A DNA stretch of 64,000 nt from Microbacterium sp. NC79 (GTDB lineage: Bacteria > Actinomycetota > Actinomycetes > Actinomycetales > Microbacteriaceae): the NCBI RefSeq assembly GCF_019061125.1, contig NZ_JAHQYI010000003.1, positions 101,839 to 165,838 on the forward strand. The letters run 5' to 3'. The notes below the pieces were generated by a model. That model saw only the letters and a list, made by a program, of their open reading frames with translations, was not told where the DNA came from and made no database searches. Position 1 is the first letter of the stretch, and each line of letters opens with the position of its first letter. The translations under genes were made by a program, and so were the position numbers. Positions 8,593 through 19,379 of the stretch are shown one piece after another.

Positions 8593-9111
8593 GTGAACAT
8601 CACTCGCAAGCGCAAGAAAGAACTGAAGAAGCTTCAGCAGTCAGCCAACCAGTTGTGGGCTTCGCAGCAGGCAGTGCTCGGGGACGCAGCCAATGTCGCG
8701 CGTGAGGCGGGCCGCCAACTCAGCCACTACGGCCGTGAACAGGTTGTTCCCACCGTTCAGCACGAGTATGACGAGCGCGTTGCTCCGTATGTGAACCGTG
8801 GCGTTCACGCGTCTAAGACGTTCCTCGACAAGCGCGTCGTTCCGGTTGTCGGAGGTGTTGTCGGTACTGCGATCTCCGCGTGGGATGCAGCGAAGACCAC
8901 GCGTGAACGTGTCGCACACGGCGGCCCGGTCTTCACGCTGGCTTCGACACCCGCTCCCGCCCAGAAGAAGGGCACGAGCGCTGGCAGCGTTATCGCCATC
9001 ATCCTGGGCGTCGGTGCAGCGATCGGTGTGCTGTACGCCGCGTGGCAGACGCTGCGTGCCGACGACGAGCTCTGGGTCGCTGACGACCCGCTGGCGGCAC
9101 CCGAAGCGTGA
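8593..9111 (+). CDS. Single-pass membrane protein of unknown function
   Basis: 172-residue protein. Residues 1-60 are basic and predicted helical (R-K-R-K-K-E-L-K-K-L at 5-14, then Q/A-rich). The middle section is repetitive (V-V-P / A-P-Y-V / V-V-P-V-V), a C-terminal hydrophobic helix lies at about 128-148 and an acidic tail follows (D-D-E-L-W-V-A-D-D-P). It starts with GTG at 8593 behind a good GGAGGG site and overlaps the ybaK-like gene by GTGA. I recognise the type as a widespread small actinobacterial protein but cannot assign a function. Confidence 0.8.
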   Translation: MNITRKRKKELKKLQQSANQLWASQQAVLGDAANVAREAGRQLSHYGREQVVPTVQHEYDERVAPYVNRGVHASKTFLDKRVVPVVGGVVGTAISAWDAAKTTRERVAHGGPVFTLASTPAPAQKKGTSAGSVIAIILGVGAAIGVLYAAWQTLRADDELWVADDPLAAPEA

Positions 9112-9581
9112 CCGCTCCCACTGACCGTGTCGTTGAGGCTGCGCGCGAGCGCGGCCTCAACGTTCATGTGCAGGAGCGGCCGGCGGCCAACAGCCTCACC
9201 GAGGCCGCCGAACTGCTCGGCCTGAAACCGGCCGACATCATCAAGACGCTCGTCGTGAAGCGCTCTGACGATACGTATCTGTTCGCCCTGGTTCCGGGCG
9301 ACAAGGCCATCTCCTGGCCGAAACTGCGCGCCCTTGTCGGCGTCAACAAGCTGCAGCTACCCGATGCTGCCGCGGCACTCGCCGCCACCGGGTACGAACG
9401 CGGAACCATCGTGCCGATTGGCTCAACAACGGCATGGCCGATCTACGCTGACGAATCGATCGTTGGCCGGCGCATCGCGATGGGCGCCGGCGCGCACGGC
9501 TACAGCCTGTTTATCGAAGCTGACGACCTCATTGCCGCGTACGGCGCCGTCGTCGCAGACATTTCGAAGCCCATCGACTGA
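9108..9581 (+). CDS. YbaK/EbsC-family aminoacyl-tRNA deacylase
   Basis: Stand-alone editing-domain protein of the YbaK/ProX superfamily, which hydrolyses mischarged aminoacyl-tRNA (typically Cys-tRNAPro or related). 157 aa, single domain: I-I-K-T-L-V-V-K near 43-50 (the lysine expected for substrate binding), L-V-P-G-D near 61-65, the conserved G-T-I-V-P-I-G-S turn at about 98-105, and the A-M-G-A-G-A-H-G end. Translation probably re-initiates from the upstream gene through the GTGA overlap. tRNA specificity cannot be read from sequence alone. Confidence 0.88.
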   Translation: MTAPTDRVVEAARERGLNVHVQERPAANSLTEAAELLGLKPADIIKTLVVKRSDDTYLFALVPGDKAISWPKLRALVGVNKLQLPDAAAALAATGYERGTIVPIGSTTAWPIYADESIVGRRIAMGAGAHGYSLFIEADDLIAAYGAVVADISKPID

Positions 9582-9650
9582 CGCCTCTCTCTGCGGCGCA
9601 CCCCATGGTTCCGGCGCTCTCAGCACACCCCGTGGTTCCGCTCGACGTTT

Positions 9651-10070
9651 CTAGCGCCAGAGACCCGCGGTGCGGAGAGCGTATTCGACGAGGCTGACGC
9701 GCTGCGACGGAATGTTGTCGAGATCGAACCACTCGGCACGGTCGCTGGAACCATCGACTTCGTTTGTGAGGGTGCCGCCGGTGATCGTGGCTCGGTACAC
9801 GATACGCAGGGCCTGCATCGGCACGTCACGGCCCTCAGCGAGTCGTCTCGTGGCGGGAATGACCATCGAGTCCACCCCGAGCAGGTCGCCGATCTCAACG
9901 TCGTAGCCGGTCTCTTCGCGCACTTCGCGGATCGCGGTCTCGACGGGGTGCTCCCCCGGATCCATGCCGCCGCCGGGCATTGACCAGGCCGGGCCGCCCG
10001 TCCAGTGACTCAACAGCACACGACCAAGGTCATCCTGAATGACGGCATACGCCGCGACGCGCAAATCCAT
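9651..10070 (-). CDS. Nudix hydrolase
   Basis: 139-residue single-domain Nudix protein that hydrolyses a nucleoside-diphosphate-linked substrate. The complete Nudix box is at residues 35-57 (G-x5-E-x7-R-E-V-R-E-E-T-G-Y), preceded by M-P-G-G. The ATG at 10070 puts the first beta strand (V-A-A-Y-A-V-I) at the N-terminus, as usual. Substrate not predictable. It faces the ybaK-like gene; the 69-bp gap between them carries two copies of the TGGTTCCG octamer. The 58-residue gene lies 45 bp upstream in the same direction. Confidence 0.88.
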   Translation of the reverse strand: MDLRVAAYAVIQDDLGRVLLSHWTGGPAWSMPGGGMDPGEHPVETAIREVREETGYDVEIGDLLGVDSMVIPATRRLAEGRDVPMQALRIVYRATITGGTLTNEVDGSSDRAEWFDLDNIPSQRVSLVEYALRTAGLWR

Positions 10071-10115
10071 TCGTACAGCCTAGGACCAGATGCTACGTCG
10101 GCGCGACGCTGAGTC

Positions 10116-10292
10116 TCAACGCAGGTCCGCATCATCGTGCACGCGCACGCTGTGTGTGCCGCACTGTGTGCACTGCACGTAGGTGACGTGTCCGGTCGAG
10201 GTGATGTGGCGCGACCGCGTGCGCCACATGTGGTCGTGGGGTGCTGCTGATGTCGATTTCTGGGCGGCAAACTTTCGTGGTGTATCAAACAT
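10116..10292 (-). CDS. Small protein with a C-x-x-C knuckle
   Basis: 58-residue ORF from ATG at 10292, with GTGGA about six bases upstream. It is basic and His-rich in the middle (H-D-H-M-W-R-T-R-S-R-H), followed by a beta-like T-Y-V-Q-C-T-Q-C-G-T-H-S-V segment that looks like half a zinc ribbon. Longer starts at 10316 or 10328 would run into the divergent CGNR gene. I recognise this as a type of small protein found in Microbacteriaceae but know no function. It may form a metal-bound dimer. Confidence 0.6.
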   Translation of the reverse strand: MFDTPRKFAAQKSTSAAPHDHMWRTRSRHITSTGHVTYVQCTQCGTHSVRVHDDADLR

Positions 10293-10317
10293 GGTTCCAC
10301 TGTGATGTAATGCCATT

Positions 10318-10863
10318 ATGTATCTCAACCCTTACGGCGAGTACGCGGTTCTATTGGCGGCATCCCTCGCGAATGAGTGGCCCGATAACCGCGACGGCAT
10401 CGTGGCGCGTGCGCGCGAGGTGGGCATGACTGTCGAGTTTCCGGAGACGCCCGGCGACCACGATGACGTACGCGCGATCATCGACGCGTGGCTCACGGTC
10501 GTTGACACGGTCGACCCGTACGAGCGCGCGGCAGCACTCAACGCACAGATGGCGGCCGCGACCGCCTACCCTCAGCTCACCGATCACGACAATGAAGGCT
10601 GGCACCTGCACTACCGCGACGCGGATGCGCGGTCGCTACCCGAAGTGCTGTCGGCGGTCATCAGCGTCGGAACGGCCTTACACCTCACGACGCGCGGCAT
10701 GGGGCGCCTGCACCGGTGTGCGGCCGGCGACGACCCGGGAGACGAGTGTCGCGCTGTTGTCGTTGACGTGACCCGCAACGGGCGGCAGAAGTATTGTTCC
10801 GTCCGCTGTGCGAACCGAACCGCCGTGCGCCGTCACCGTGCGCGCGCCGCGGTTCGGGGGTAG
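10318..10863 (+). CDS. CGNR zinc-finger (ABATE-type) protein, probable transcriptional regulator
   Basis: 181 aa. The N-terminal ABATE-like domain is at about 1-125. The C-terminal CGNR-type zinc finger is at about 138-178, with cysteines in R-C-A-A-G, D-E-C-R, Y-C-S and R-C-A-N-R, then the R-R-H-R-A-R basic end. Members are usually treated as DNA-binding regulators, but targets are rarely known. The gene is divergent from the 58-residue protein gene with only 25 bp between the starts, so autoregulation there is possible. It ends in a strong bidirectional terminator facing the tRNA genes. Confidence 0.85.
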   Translation: MYLNPYGEYAVLLAASLANEWPDNRDGIVARAREVGMTVEFPETPGDHDDVRAIIDAWLTVVDTVDPYERAAALNAQMAAATAYPQLTDHDNEGWHLHYRDADARSLPEVLSAVISVGTALHLTTRGMGRLHRCAAGDDPGDECRAVVVDVTRNGRQKYCSVRCANRTAVRRHRARAAVRG

Positions 10864-10877
10864 ACCCCAGAAAAGCA

Positions 10878-10905
10878 AAAAACCCGGGGTGGAGCCCGGG
10901 TTTTT
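10878..10905. terminator. Bidirectional terminator
   Basis: An 11-bp perfect stem (AAAAACCCGGG at 10878-10888, complement at 10895-10905) with a 6-nt loop and a T run on either strand. It ends the CGNR gene and the tRNA-Ile/Ala unit. Confidence 0.9.
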
Positions 10906-10907
10906 CG

Positions 10908-10980
10908 TGGAGCCTAGGAGATTCGAACTCCTGACATCCTGCTTGCAAAGCAGGCACTCTACCAACTGAGTTAAGGCCCC
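10908..10980 (-). tRNA. tRNA-Ala(UGC)
   Basis: 73-nt cloverleaf with anticodon TGC in the loop CTTTGCAAG, T-loop GTTCGAATC, discriminator A, and the G3:U70 wobble pair that defines alanine tRNA. CCA is not encoded. It follows tRNA-Ile in the same direction, as is usual near gyrA in actinobacteria. Confidence 0.97.
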
Positions 10981-11126
10981 GTATTTTGTTTTCAACCCGG
11001 TTTCTCAACCGGACTCAATTACTTTATCCGCGCCGTTTCGAATCTGCAAATCGAGCCCGGCGCGGGAGTGTCGCACCGCTACCGGCACAACACGAAAGGC
11101 CAAGCAATTTCTTACTTGACCTTTGG

Positions 11127-11200
11127 TGGGGCTACCAGGACTTGAACCTGGGACCTCTTCATTATCAGTGAAGCGCTCTAACCACCTGAGCTATAGCCCC
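11127..11200 (-). tRNA. tRNA-Ile(GAU)
   Basis: 74-nt cloverleaf with anticodon GAT, a seven-base-pair acceptor stem (GGGGCTA with TAGCCCC), T-loop GTTCAAGTC and discriminator A. CCA is not encoded. It is upstream of tRNA-Ala with 146 bp between; I see nothing else in that gap. Confidence 0.97.
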
Positions 11201-11339
11201 GTTTCGAACGATGTTCGCAACCTCATCGAGATTACCCGATCGCGACGCGATTCGCGAATCGAAAGCCGCGTGAGACACAATTTATCCGATCATCGCGGCG
11301 ATTCGTCTCCTGGCTGCGCCTGAGGGGCAAACTAAGTGC

Positions 11340-12050
11340 ATGACAACACATTCTGGTGAAGCGCATGGCGAGAAGACGAGCGCACGGCTGAACAGCCTTC
11401 GCGCCGGCGTCTTAGGGGCAAATGACGGCATCATCTCCGTCGCATCCCTGGTCGTCGGTGTTGCCGGCGCCACGACGAACTCCGCCGCACTGCTCACCGC
11501 AGGTATTGCTGGCCTCGTCGGTGGCGCCATTTCGATGGCACTCGGCGAGTATGTGTCGGTGAGCAGCCAACGCGACAGCGAGCGCGCCCTCATCGCAAAA
11601 GAGAAGCATGAGCTGGCCACCATGCCAGAAGAAGAACTTCAAGAGCTGGCCGAGCTCTACGAACAACGCGGCCTCTCCCCCGAGACCGCCCGCACGGTGG
11701 CGACCGAACTGACCGCGCATGATGCGCTCGCTGCCCATCTCGAAGTTGAGCTACACATCGATCAGCACGACCTCGTGAATCCCTGGCACGCAGCACTGTC
11801 ATCCGCGCTCGCATTCACCGTCGGTGCAATTCTTCCGCTACTCGCCATCCTCTTGCCGCCGCCAGAGCTGCGGGTTCCGGTCACCTTCATTACGGTCATC
11901 GCAGCCCTCGCGCTCACCGGGTGGATTTCCGCCAGGATCGGCAATAGTCCCGCGGGTAAAGCGGTGATGCGTTTGGTGGTCGGCGGTCTACTCGCCCTCG
12001 GCGCCACCTGGTTGATCGGAACGCTGCTCGGAACCGCGGGCGTGGTGTAA
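11340..12050 (+). CDS. VIT1/CCC1-family metal transporter
   Basis: 236-residue membrane protein of the vacuolar iron transporter family, which moves Fe2+ or Mn2+. The N-terminal signature R-A-G-V-L-G-A-N-D-G-I-I-S is at about 22-34, the A-G-L-V-G-G-A-I-S-M-A-L-G-E-Y helix at about 57-71 carries the conserved acidic residue, and a cytosolic E/H-rich loop (about 80-140) resembles the metal-binding domain of VIT1. Three hydrophobic helices follow. Start is ATG at 11340, with GAGGGG 11-16 bp upstream. It is convergent with the DUF4878-like gene, with a strong palindromic terminator between. Confidence 0.9.
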   Translation: MTTHSGEAHGEKTSARLNSLRAGVLGANDGIISVASLVVGVAGATTNSAALLTAGIAGLVGGAISMALGEYVSVSSQRDSERALIAKEKHELATMPEEELQELAELYEQRGLSPETARTVATELTAHDALAAHLEVELHIDQHDLVNPWHAALSSALAFTVGAILPLLAILLPPPELRVPVTFITVIAALALTGWISARIGNSPAGKAVMRLVVGGLLALGATWLIGTLLGTAGVV

Positions 12051-12076
12051 AGCACATCGGCACCGGAAGAAACGAA

Positions 12077-12106
12077 AAAGCGGGCCCCGATATCGGGGCC
12101 CGCTTT
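12077..12106. terminator. Palindromic bidirectional terminator
   Basis: A 30-nt perfect palindrome, GC-rich in the core with AAA/TTT ends, between two convergent genes. Confidence 0.85.
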
Positions 12107-12118
12107 GCGTGCTACGTG

Positions 12119-13612
12119 TTACTTCCAGGTCACTGCAAGCTTGTCACCCGAAATATCGATCGTCGGGTTTTTGGAGCCTCCGAAGGACCAGATGTCGCAC
12201 GTACCGGTCTGACCTGACGTGTCAGTGCACGTCGCGGTGAGGTCCGGGTAGAACGACTCCCACGTCGTGATGAGCAACGGGTTCTTGTAGTCAAACTCGA
12301 GGTCCATCGTGTCGATGTCTCCCCAGTCTGCAGACTCAAGCGTGCGGGTCACGGTGCCATCAGCGACCGTCTCGCCACCATCGAGCGTGGCGGGAACATC
12401 CATGCCACAGCTCGACACCAGGGTCTTCTCGGCAAGGCATGACTCCAGCGATGCCCGGATAGCCTCACGAATCTCCGTGTCAGCCTCCGCGGTCAGCACG
12501 AACTCGATGTCCCACAGGCTCGTCGAGAAGTCGTACGGAATGAAAGCAGACGTGCCCTCGAATTCCACGCGCGAGTTGCTGCTGGTGAATTCGTAGAGAA
12601 TCGGGAAAGCAGTGCTATCGCTCGTCTTGAGCTGAACTTCTTGACCGTTGATCAGGGGCTGGATCTTTGCCAGTTCGTCGGTTACCGAGAACTGACCGAG
12701 GCTGTACTCACTGATCTTGTAGTTCTTGCCCGACTTACGCACCGAGAAGTCCATCGAGACTTCTTCGTCACCGACCATGAAGGTTCCGGTGATGTCATAG
12801 TCACTCGTGCCCTCAACCTCGATGTCAGTGATCGGCGCTTCCTTCAGGCTGGCTTCAACAACCTTCTGGTTACCGAATGCACCCTCCACCTTGGTTTCCA
12901 GGTAGGTGTTTGCGGTCTTGACATCGCCGTCAGCGAGAGCGTCAAGGAAGGCCTGCACGACACCGGGCGCCGAGTCCGCCTTCGGCTTCTTGGTTGAGTC
13001 CTTGTCCTTGTCTTTGTCTGCATCCTGGTCAGCGTCTTTATCGGCGTCTTTATCAGAGCCCTTGTCGCTGCCGCTGGTTGCCGAGGTGTCTTTGTCGCTG
13101 CTCTTGGCAGCGAATGGTCCGGCGGTGAATGCCCAGACAGCTGCTGCCGCCAGCGCAAGCGCCGCAACCGCTGCCACGATAATCCAGATCAGCTTCTTCT
13201 TGTCGGAGCTACCCCCGCCACTGGGCGTGCCACCGTAGGGCGGGAGGCCGCCACCCATGCCACCGGCATTGTTCTGGCCACCGAAGCCCGGGGTTCCGGG
13301 GGCGGAACCATAGGGTGCCTGCCCTGGAGCGCCATACGGGGGCTGACCGGGAGCGCCACCAAACGGAGTCTGGCGATGAGCACCACCAAACGGCTGCTGA
13401 GCGGGCGTGCCACCAAAGGGAGGCTGAGCGGAACCACCGAACGGCTGCTGAGCACCAAACTGACCAGCACCTGCAGGTGGGGCCGGCGGAATCACCTGCG
13501 TTGGAGCCGTCGTCGGAACCTGAGGTACTGGCGGTACCGGCGGAAGCGGCGTGGTTTCCTGACCGTCTTGCCAGCCCTGCGGCGGCTGCGGCGGAAGGTT
13601 GTTGTCAGACAT
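12119..13612 (-). CDS. Membrane-anchored DUF4878-like protein with Pro/Gly-rich N-terminus
   Basis: 497 aa. Residues 1-135 are Pro/Gln/Gly-rich with several near-repeats of Q-P-P-F-G-G type. A K-K-K-L-I-W leader precedes one membrane helix at about 140-165. A highly charged Asp/Lys linker (about 170-210) follows. The outer part begins with A-P-G-V-V-Q-A-F-L-D-A-L-A-D-G-D-V, as in DUF4878/NTF2-like modules, and continues with two or three beta-rich segments and paired cysteines. Start is ATG at 13612 with AGGGGGAC upstream. The topology is cytoplasmic low-complexity tail, one helix, and extracellular sensor or binding domain. Function unknown. The gene sits after DUF3566 but behind its own terminator. 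Confidence 0.8.
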   Translation of the reverse strand: MSDNNLPPQPPQGWQDGQETTPLPPVPPVPQVPTTAPTQVIPPAPPAGAGQFGAQQPFGGSAQPPFGGTPAQQPFGGAHRQTPFGGAPGQPPYGAPGQAPYGSAPGTPGFGGQNNAGGMGGGLPPYGGTPSGGGSSDKKKLIWIIVAAVAALALAAAAVWAFTAGPFAAKSSDKDTSATSGSDKGSDKDADKDADQDADKDKDKDSTKKPKADSAPGVVQAFLDALADGDVKTANTYLETKVEGAFGNQKVVEASLKEAPITDIEVEGTSDYDITGTFMVGDEEVSMDFSVRKSGKNYKISEYSLGQFSVTDELAKIQPLINGQEVQLKTSDSTAFPILYEFTSSNSRVEFEGTSAFIPYDFSTSLWDIEFVLTAEADTEIREAIRASLESCLAEKTLVSSCGMDVPATLDGGETVADGTVTRTLESADWGDIDTMDLEFDYKNPLLITTWESFYPDLTATCTDTSGQTGTCDIWSFGGSKNPTIDISGDKLAVTWK

Positions 13613-13681
13613 GCGTCCCCCTAGGACCTGTGCGAGAAATTAGATCTAGCTTACGACTTCACAGCTCGCGCTTAAGAAAAT

Positions 13682-13715
13682 GAGCGGGACCCCGGCATTT
13701 ACCGGGGCCCCGCTC
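13682..13715 (-). terminator. Terminator of the gyrB-gyrA-DUF3566 operon
   Basis: A GC-rich stem (about 14 bp, 5-nt loop) followed on the minus strand by CATTTTCTT, just past the DUF3566 stop. Confidence 0.85.
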
Positions 13716-13741
13716 AGCTGTTTTGAAGTTACAGCGAATGA

Positions 13742-14146
13742 TTAGTTGGAGCTGAATCCGACCAGGAGTCCGCCCGTCACCTTGACCGCCATGTTGTAAA
13801 GACCCGCAATGACAGCACCCATCACGGTTGTCACAATGAGGTTCAAAATAGCGACAACGGCCGCTGCTGCCATAACGCGCGGCAGTGTCAAAAACTCAGC
13901 GATTCGCAATTCACCGTCAGAAATGGTTCCGACTAGGTCATCCACATCGGCAATCATGTTCGTCGCGTTCAAGACCATGTAAATCATGAAGAACGACACG
14001 AGTGTCACGATCGCGATCGCAATGCCCGCCAGGAATGACAGCTTCACTGCCGACCAGAAGTCGAGGTAGACGACCCGCAGACGAACCTGCTTCGATGTGG
14101 TCTTGCGGCTCGACTTTTTGGCGAGCTTGTCAGCTACGGTGCTCAT
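13742..14146 (-). CDS. DUF3566 membrane protein
   Basis: 134-residue protein of the DUF3566 family, found almost always just downstream of gyrA in actinobacteria. The N-terminus is basic ([10 protein letters not shown], 9-18). Two membrane helices, at about 36-58 and about 93-117, surround an exposed loop. The start overlaps the gyrA stop by ATGA. Function not established; conserved linkage suggests a role near the origin or cell pole, but this is only an inference from position. Confidence 0.92.
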   Translation of the reverse strand: MSTVADKLAKKSSRKTTSKQVRLRVVYLDFWSAVKLSFLAGIAIAIVTLVSFFMIYMVLNATNMIADVDDLVGTISDGELRIAEFLTLPRVMAAAAVVAILNLIVTTVMGAVIAGLYNMAVKVTGGLLVGFSSN

Positions 14147-16686
14147 GCTTGCGTGCTCTCCTCCGGGGTTTCGGTCGAGTCAGTGGTCGACTCTTCGTTC
14201 TCTTCACCCAGGCCTCGCTCACTGTTTCTGGCGATCGCAAGAATGCGGTCGTCTTCATCAGCGCGAGTGAACACAACACCCATAGTGTCGCGGCCCTTGG
14301 CGGGCACCTCGGCCACGGCAGAGCGTACCACCTTGCCGCTGGCAAGAACCACCAAGACTTCGTCATCCTCGGCGACGATCAAGCCGCCGGCGAGCACACC
14401 GCGATCCTCGGTCAGCTTGGCCACCTTGATGCCCAGACCGCCACGGCCCTGAACACGGTATTCCGAGACGGCAGTGCGCTTGGCGTAGCCCCCCTCGGTC
14501 ACCACAAACACGAAGCTGTCTTCCTGAACAACCGATGCAGACAGGAGCGAGTCGCCATCGCGGAACTTCATGCCACGGACACCCTCGGTGGCACGGCCCA
14601 TCGGGCGCAGCGTTTCATCCGAAGCGGTGAAGCGCACCGACATGCCATGGCTCGAGATCAGCATGAGATCGTCGTCACCGTTAACCAGCAGCGCGCCGAT
14701 CAGTTCATCCTGCTCACGCAGGCGAATGGCAATGATGCCGCCCTGGCGGTTGGTGTCGTAGTCGGCCAGGCGCGTCTTCTTGACGGTGCCTTCGCGCGTG
14801 GCAAGGACGAGATATTCGGCGGCCGCGTAGTCCTTGAGGTCAAGGATCTGAGCGACCTGCTCATCGGGCTGCAATGCCAGCAGGTTGGCAACGTGCTGAC
14901 CCTTTGCATCACGACCGGCTTCCGGAATCTCATACGTCTTGATGCGGTAGACGCGACCCTTCGTGGTGAAGAACAGCAACCAGTGGTGCGTCGTCGTCAC
15001 GAAGAAGTGCTCAACGAGGTCATCGGCACGCAGCTGCGCACCCTTGACCCCCTTACCGCCGCGGTGTTGCTGGCGGTAGTTGTCGCTGCGCGTGCGCTTG
15101 ACGTAGCCCTCACGGGTAACCGTGACGACCATTTCTTCTTCCGGAATGAGGTCTTCGATCGACATATCGCCGTCGAAGCCGTGCAGAATGTGCGTGCGGC
15201 GGTCATCGCCGAATTTGTCGACGATGCCGGTGAGCTCTTCAGCGATGATCGAACGCTGGCGCTCGGGCGACGCGATGATGTCTTTGTAGTCCGCAATTTT
15301 CAGCTCAAGTTCGGCTGCCTCATCGATGATCTTCTGACGTTCCATCGCAGCCAATCGGCGCAGCTGCATCGACAGAATGGCTTCTGCCTGATCGCTGTCG
15401 ATATCGAGCAACTGCTGCAGACCTTCGTTAGCAGCCTGGGTCGTCGACGAACGACGAATCAACGCAATCACTTCGTCGAGTGCGTCGAGCGCCTTCAGGA
15501 AAGCAGCCAGAATGTGCATGCGCGCTTCAGCCTTTGCAAGGCGGAACTGCGTACGACGCACGATCACTTCAACCTGGTGGGCAACCCACAGCGAAATGAA
15601 CTGGTCAAGCGTCAGCGTGCGTGGCACACCATCAACGATGGCCAGCATGTTGGCGCCGAAGTTTTCTTGCAGCGAGGTGTGCTTGTACAGGTTGTTCAAC
15701 ACAACCTTCGCGACCGCGTCACGCTTCAACACAACAACGAGGCGCTGACCGGTACGGTCACTCGTCTCGTCGCGAATGTCAGCGATACCGGTGACCTTGC
15801 CTTCGCGGGCAAGATCACCAATCTTCACCGCGAGGTTATCGGGGTTGACCTGGTAAGGCAGCTCCGTCACAACCAGGCACGTGCGGCCCTGAATCTCTTC
15901 GATATTGACGACAGCACGCATCGTGATGGAACCACGACCGGTGCGGTATGCATCACGGATGCCCTTGGTTCCGAGGATCTGCGCGCCCGTCGGGAAGTCC
16001 GGGCCGTGTACGCGAGCCATGAGTGCTTCCAGCAGCTCTTCACGCGACGCATCCGGATTCTGCAGTGCCCACAGCGCACCTTCGGCAACTTCACGCAGGT
16101 TGTGCGGCGGGATGTTGGTTGCCATACCGACGGCAATACCAACGGAACCATTGACCAGCAGGTTCGGGAAGCGCGAAGGCAGAACCGTCGGCTCCTGAGT
16201 TTCACCGTCGTAGTTCTCCTGGAAGTCGACAGTGCCTTCTTCAATGTCGCGCACCATTTCGAGCGCGAGCGGAGCCATCTTGGTCTCGGTGTATCGCGGG
16301 GCAGCCGCACCCATGTTTCCGGGCGAACCGAAGTTACCCTGGCCCAGGGCCAGCGGGTAGCGAAGCGACCACGGCTGCACGAGGCGCACGAGGGCGTCGT
16401 AAATCGCGGTGTCACCGTGCGGGTGGTACTGACCCATGACCTCGCCGACAACACGGGCGCACTTCGAGAACTTCTTGTCTGGGCGGAAGCCACCGTCATA
16501 CATCGCGTAAATCACGCGACGGTGCACGGGCTTCATGCCATCGCGCACGTCAGGCAGGGCACGGCCGATGATGACGGCCATCGCGTAGTCAAGGTACGAG
16601 CGCTGCATTTCCAGCTGGAGATCGACCTGGTCGATCTTGCCGTGGTCGTGCGCGGGGGTCTGATCCGGACGTTCTTCGTCAGTCAT
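14143..16686 (-). CDS. gyrA: DNA gyrase subunit A
   Basis: Breakage-reunion subunit of gyrase, which introduces negative supercoils with GyrB. 847 aa. The winged-helix and tower domains hold catalytic Tyr132 (A-A-P-R-Y-T). The quinolone-binding region is [10 protein letters not shown], with Thr93 and Asp97 at the positions of E. coli Ser83 and Asp87. The C-terminal beta-pinwheel begins with the GyrA box Q-H-R-G-G-K-G at 540-546, followed by six repeats of the usual spacing and an acidic Ser/Thr/Glu tail. It lies 33 bp after gyrB in the same operon. Confidence 0.98.
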   Translation of the reverse strand: MTDEERPDQTPAHDHGKIDQVDLQLEMQRSYLDYAMAVIIGRALPDVRDGMKPVHRRVIYAMYDGGFRPDKKFSKCARVVGEVMGQYHPHGDTAIYDALVRLVQPWSLRYPLALGQGNFGSPGNMGAAAPRYTETKMAPLALEMVRDIEEGTVDFQENYDGETQEPTVLPSRFPNLLVNGSVGIAVGMATNIPPHNLREVAEGALWALQNPDASREELLEALMARVHGPDFPTGAQILGTKGIRDAYRTGRGSITMRAVVNIEEIQGRTCLVVTELPYQVNPDNLAVKIGDLAREGKVTGIADIRDETSDRTGQRLVVVLKRDAVAKVVLNNLYKHTSLQENFGANMLAIVDGVPRTLTLDQFISLWVAHQVEVIVRRTQFRLAKAEARMHILAAFLKALDALDEVIALIRRSSTTQAANEGLQQLLDIDSDQAEAILSMQLRRLAAMERQKIIDEAAELELKIADYKDIIASPERQRSIIAEELTGIVDKFGDDRRTHILHGFDGDMSIEDLIPEEEMVVTVTREGYVKRTRSDNYRQQHRGGKGVKGAQLRADDLVEHFFVTTTHHWLLFFTTKGRVYRIKTYEIPEAGRDAKGQHVANLLALQPDEQVAQILDLKDYAAAEYLVLATREGTVKKTRLADYDTNRQGGIIAIRLREQDELIGALLVNGDDDLMLISSHGMSVRFTASDETLRPMGRATEGVRGMKFRDGDSLLSASVVQEDSFVFVVTEGGYAKRTAVSEYRVQGRGGLGIKVAKLTEDRGVLAGGLIVAEDDEVLVVLASGKVVRSAVAEVPAKGRDTMGVVFTRADEDDRILAIARNSERGLGEENEESTTDSTETPEESTQA

Positions 16687-16719
16687 ATCGATGTCGTTTC
16701 TTGTTCTTCAGTCTCGGAA

Positions 16720-18798
<2,079 letters not shown>

Positions 18799-18893
18799 TT
18801 AGTCAGCGTTCAGTCTATCAAGAAAGCGTAGGCAAACGGCCACATATGCCCCTGTGCCGCGCGAAAATGGTTCCGGGTACCGCCGTAGGTGGT

Positions 18894-19379
18894 TTAACCG
18901 TAGGTATCGCGAGGTCCCCGGCCTGGCGCTGTGCGTGGACCCCATTTCCACGAGGGTACGTCCGGCCCTAAGAAGCGCACAGATGAAACTTTCGCCGCGG
19001 GATGGTGAACGGCGATCTGCGTCATGATCACCGCGCGCATCAGTTGCAGCTGCTTTGCCCACGCGGTGGAGTCGCACCGAATCGTGAGAACGCCGTCGGC
19101 GAGGCCGACCGGTGTGGTGTGTTGTGCTGTCTCGTCGCCAGCGATTTCTTTCCAGTTTTGGAGGAGATCCTCCTGTGCGAGAAGGGGGTCCCATCCGGAC
19201 TTTTTCGTCAGGTCGGCAAGCACACTGTCGATGGAATGCGGGTCACGGCCAGGCATGAACGGTGCGGCCGGATCGTCTTCATCGATGCGCACACGCTTAC
19301 GACGGCGATTCGGAGCCTTGAGACCGCGCAGGCGAAGGTAGGTGGCGAGCGTCTCGGGAAGATCTGCGTTCTCGCTCAA
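18894..19379 (-). CDS. DUF721 (DciA-like) protein
   Basis: 161 aa. The DUF721 domain is at about 48-140, with the conserved W-x-E-I-A-G near 75-80, H-T-T-P-V-G-L-A-D-G-V-L-T-I-R-C at about 86-101, and W-A-K-Q-L-Q-L near 106-112. The family includes DciA, which loads or operates the replicative helicase in bacteria lacking DnaC/DnaI. The N-terminal 45 residues are basic and probably disordered. It overlaps recF by ATGA and sits in the dnaN-recF-DUF721-gyrB order seen throughout actinobacteria. Helicase loading is a family-level inference. Confidence 0.9.
   Translation of the reverse strand: MSENADLPETLATYLRLRGLKAPNRRRKRVRIDEDDPAAPFMPGRDPHSIDSVLADLTKKSGWDPLLAQEDLLQNWKEIAGDETAQHTTPVGLADGVLTIRCDSTAWAKQLQLMRAVIMTQIAVHHPAAKVSSVRFLGPDVPSWKWGPRTAPGRGPRDTYG

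Noticed and set aside
10908..11200. tRNA-Ile/tRNA-Ala as part of an rRNA operon
   Set aside because: No 16S or 23S sequence is near; this tRNA pair after gyrA is ordinary in actinobacteria.
13000..13110. Repeated Asp/Lys codons looking like a DNA repeat array
   Set aside because: It is the charged linker of one protein; too short and degenerate for a CRISPR or satellite. I see no CRISPR array in the window.
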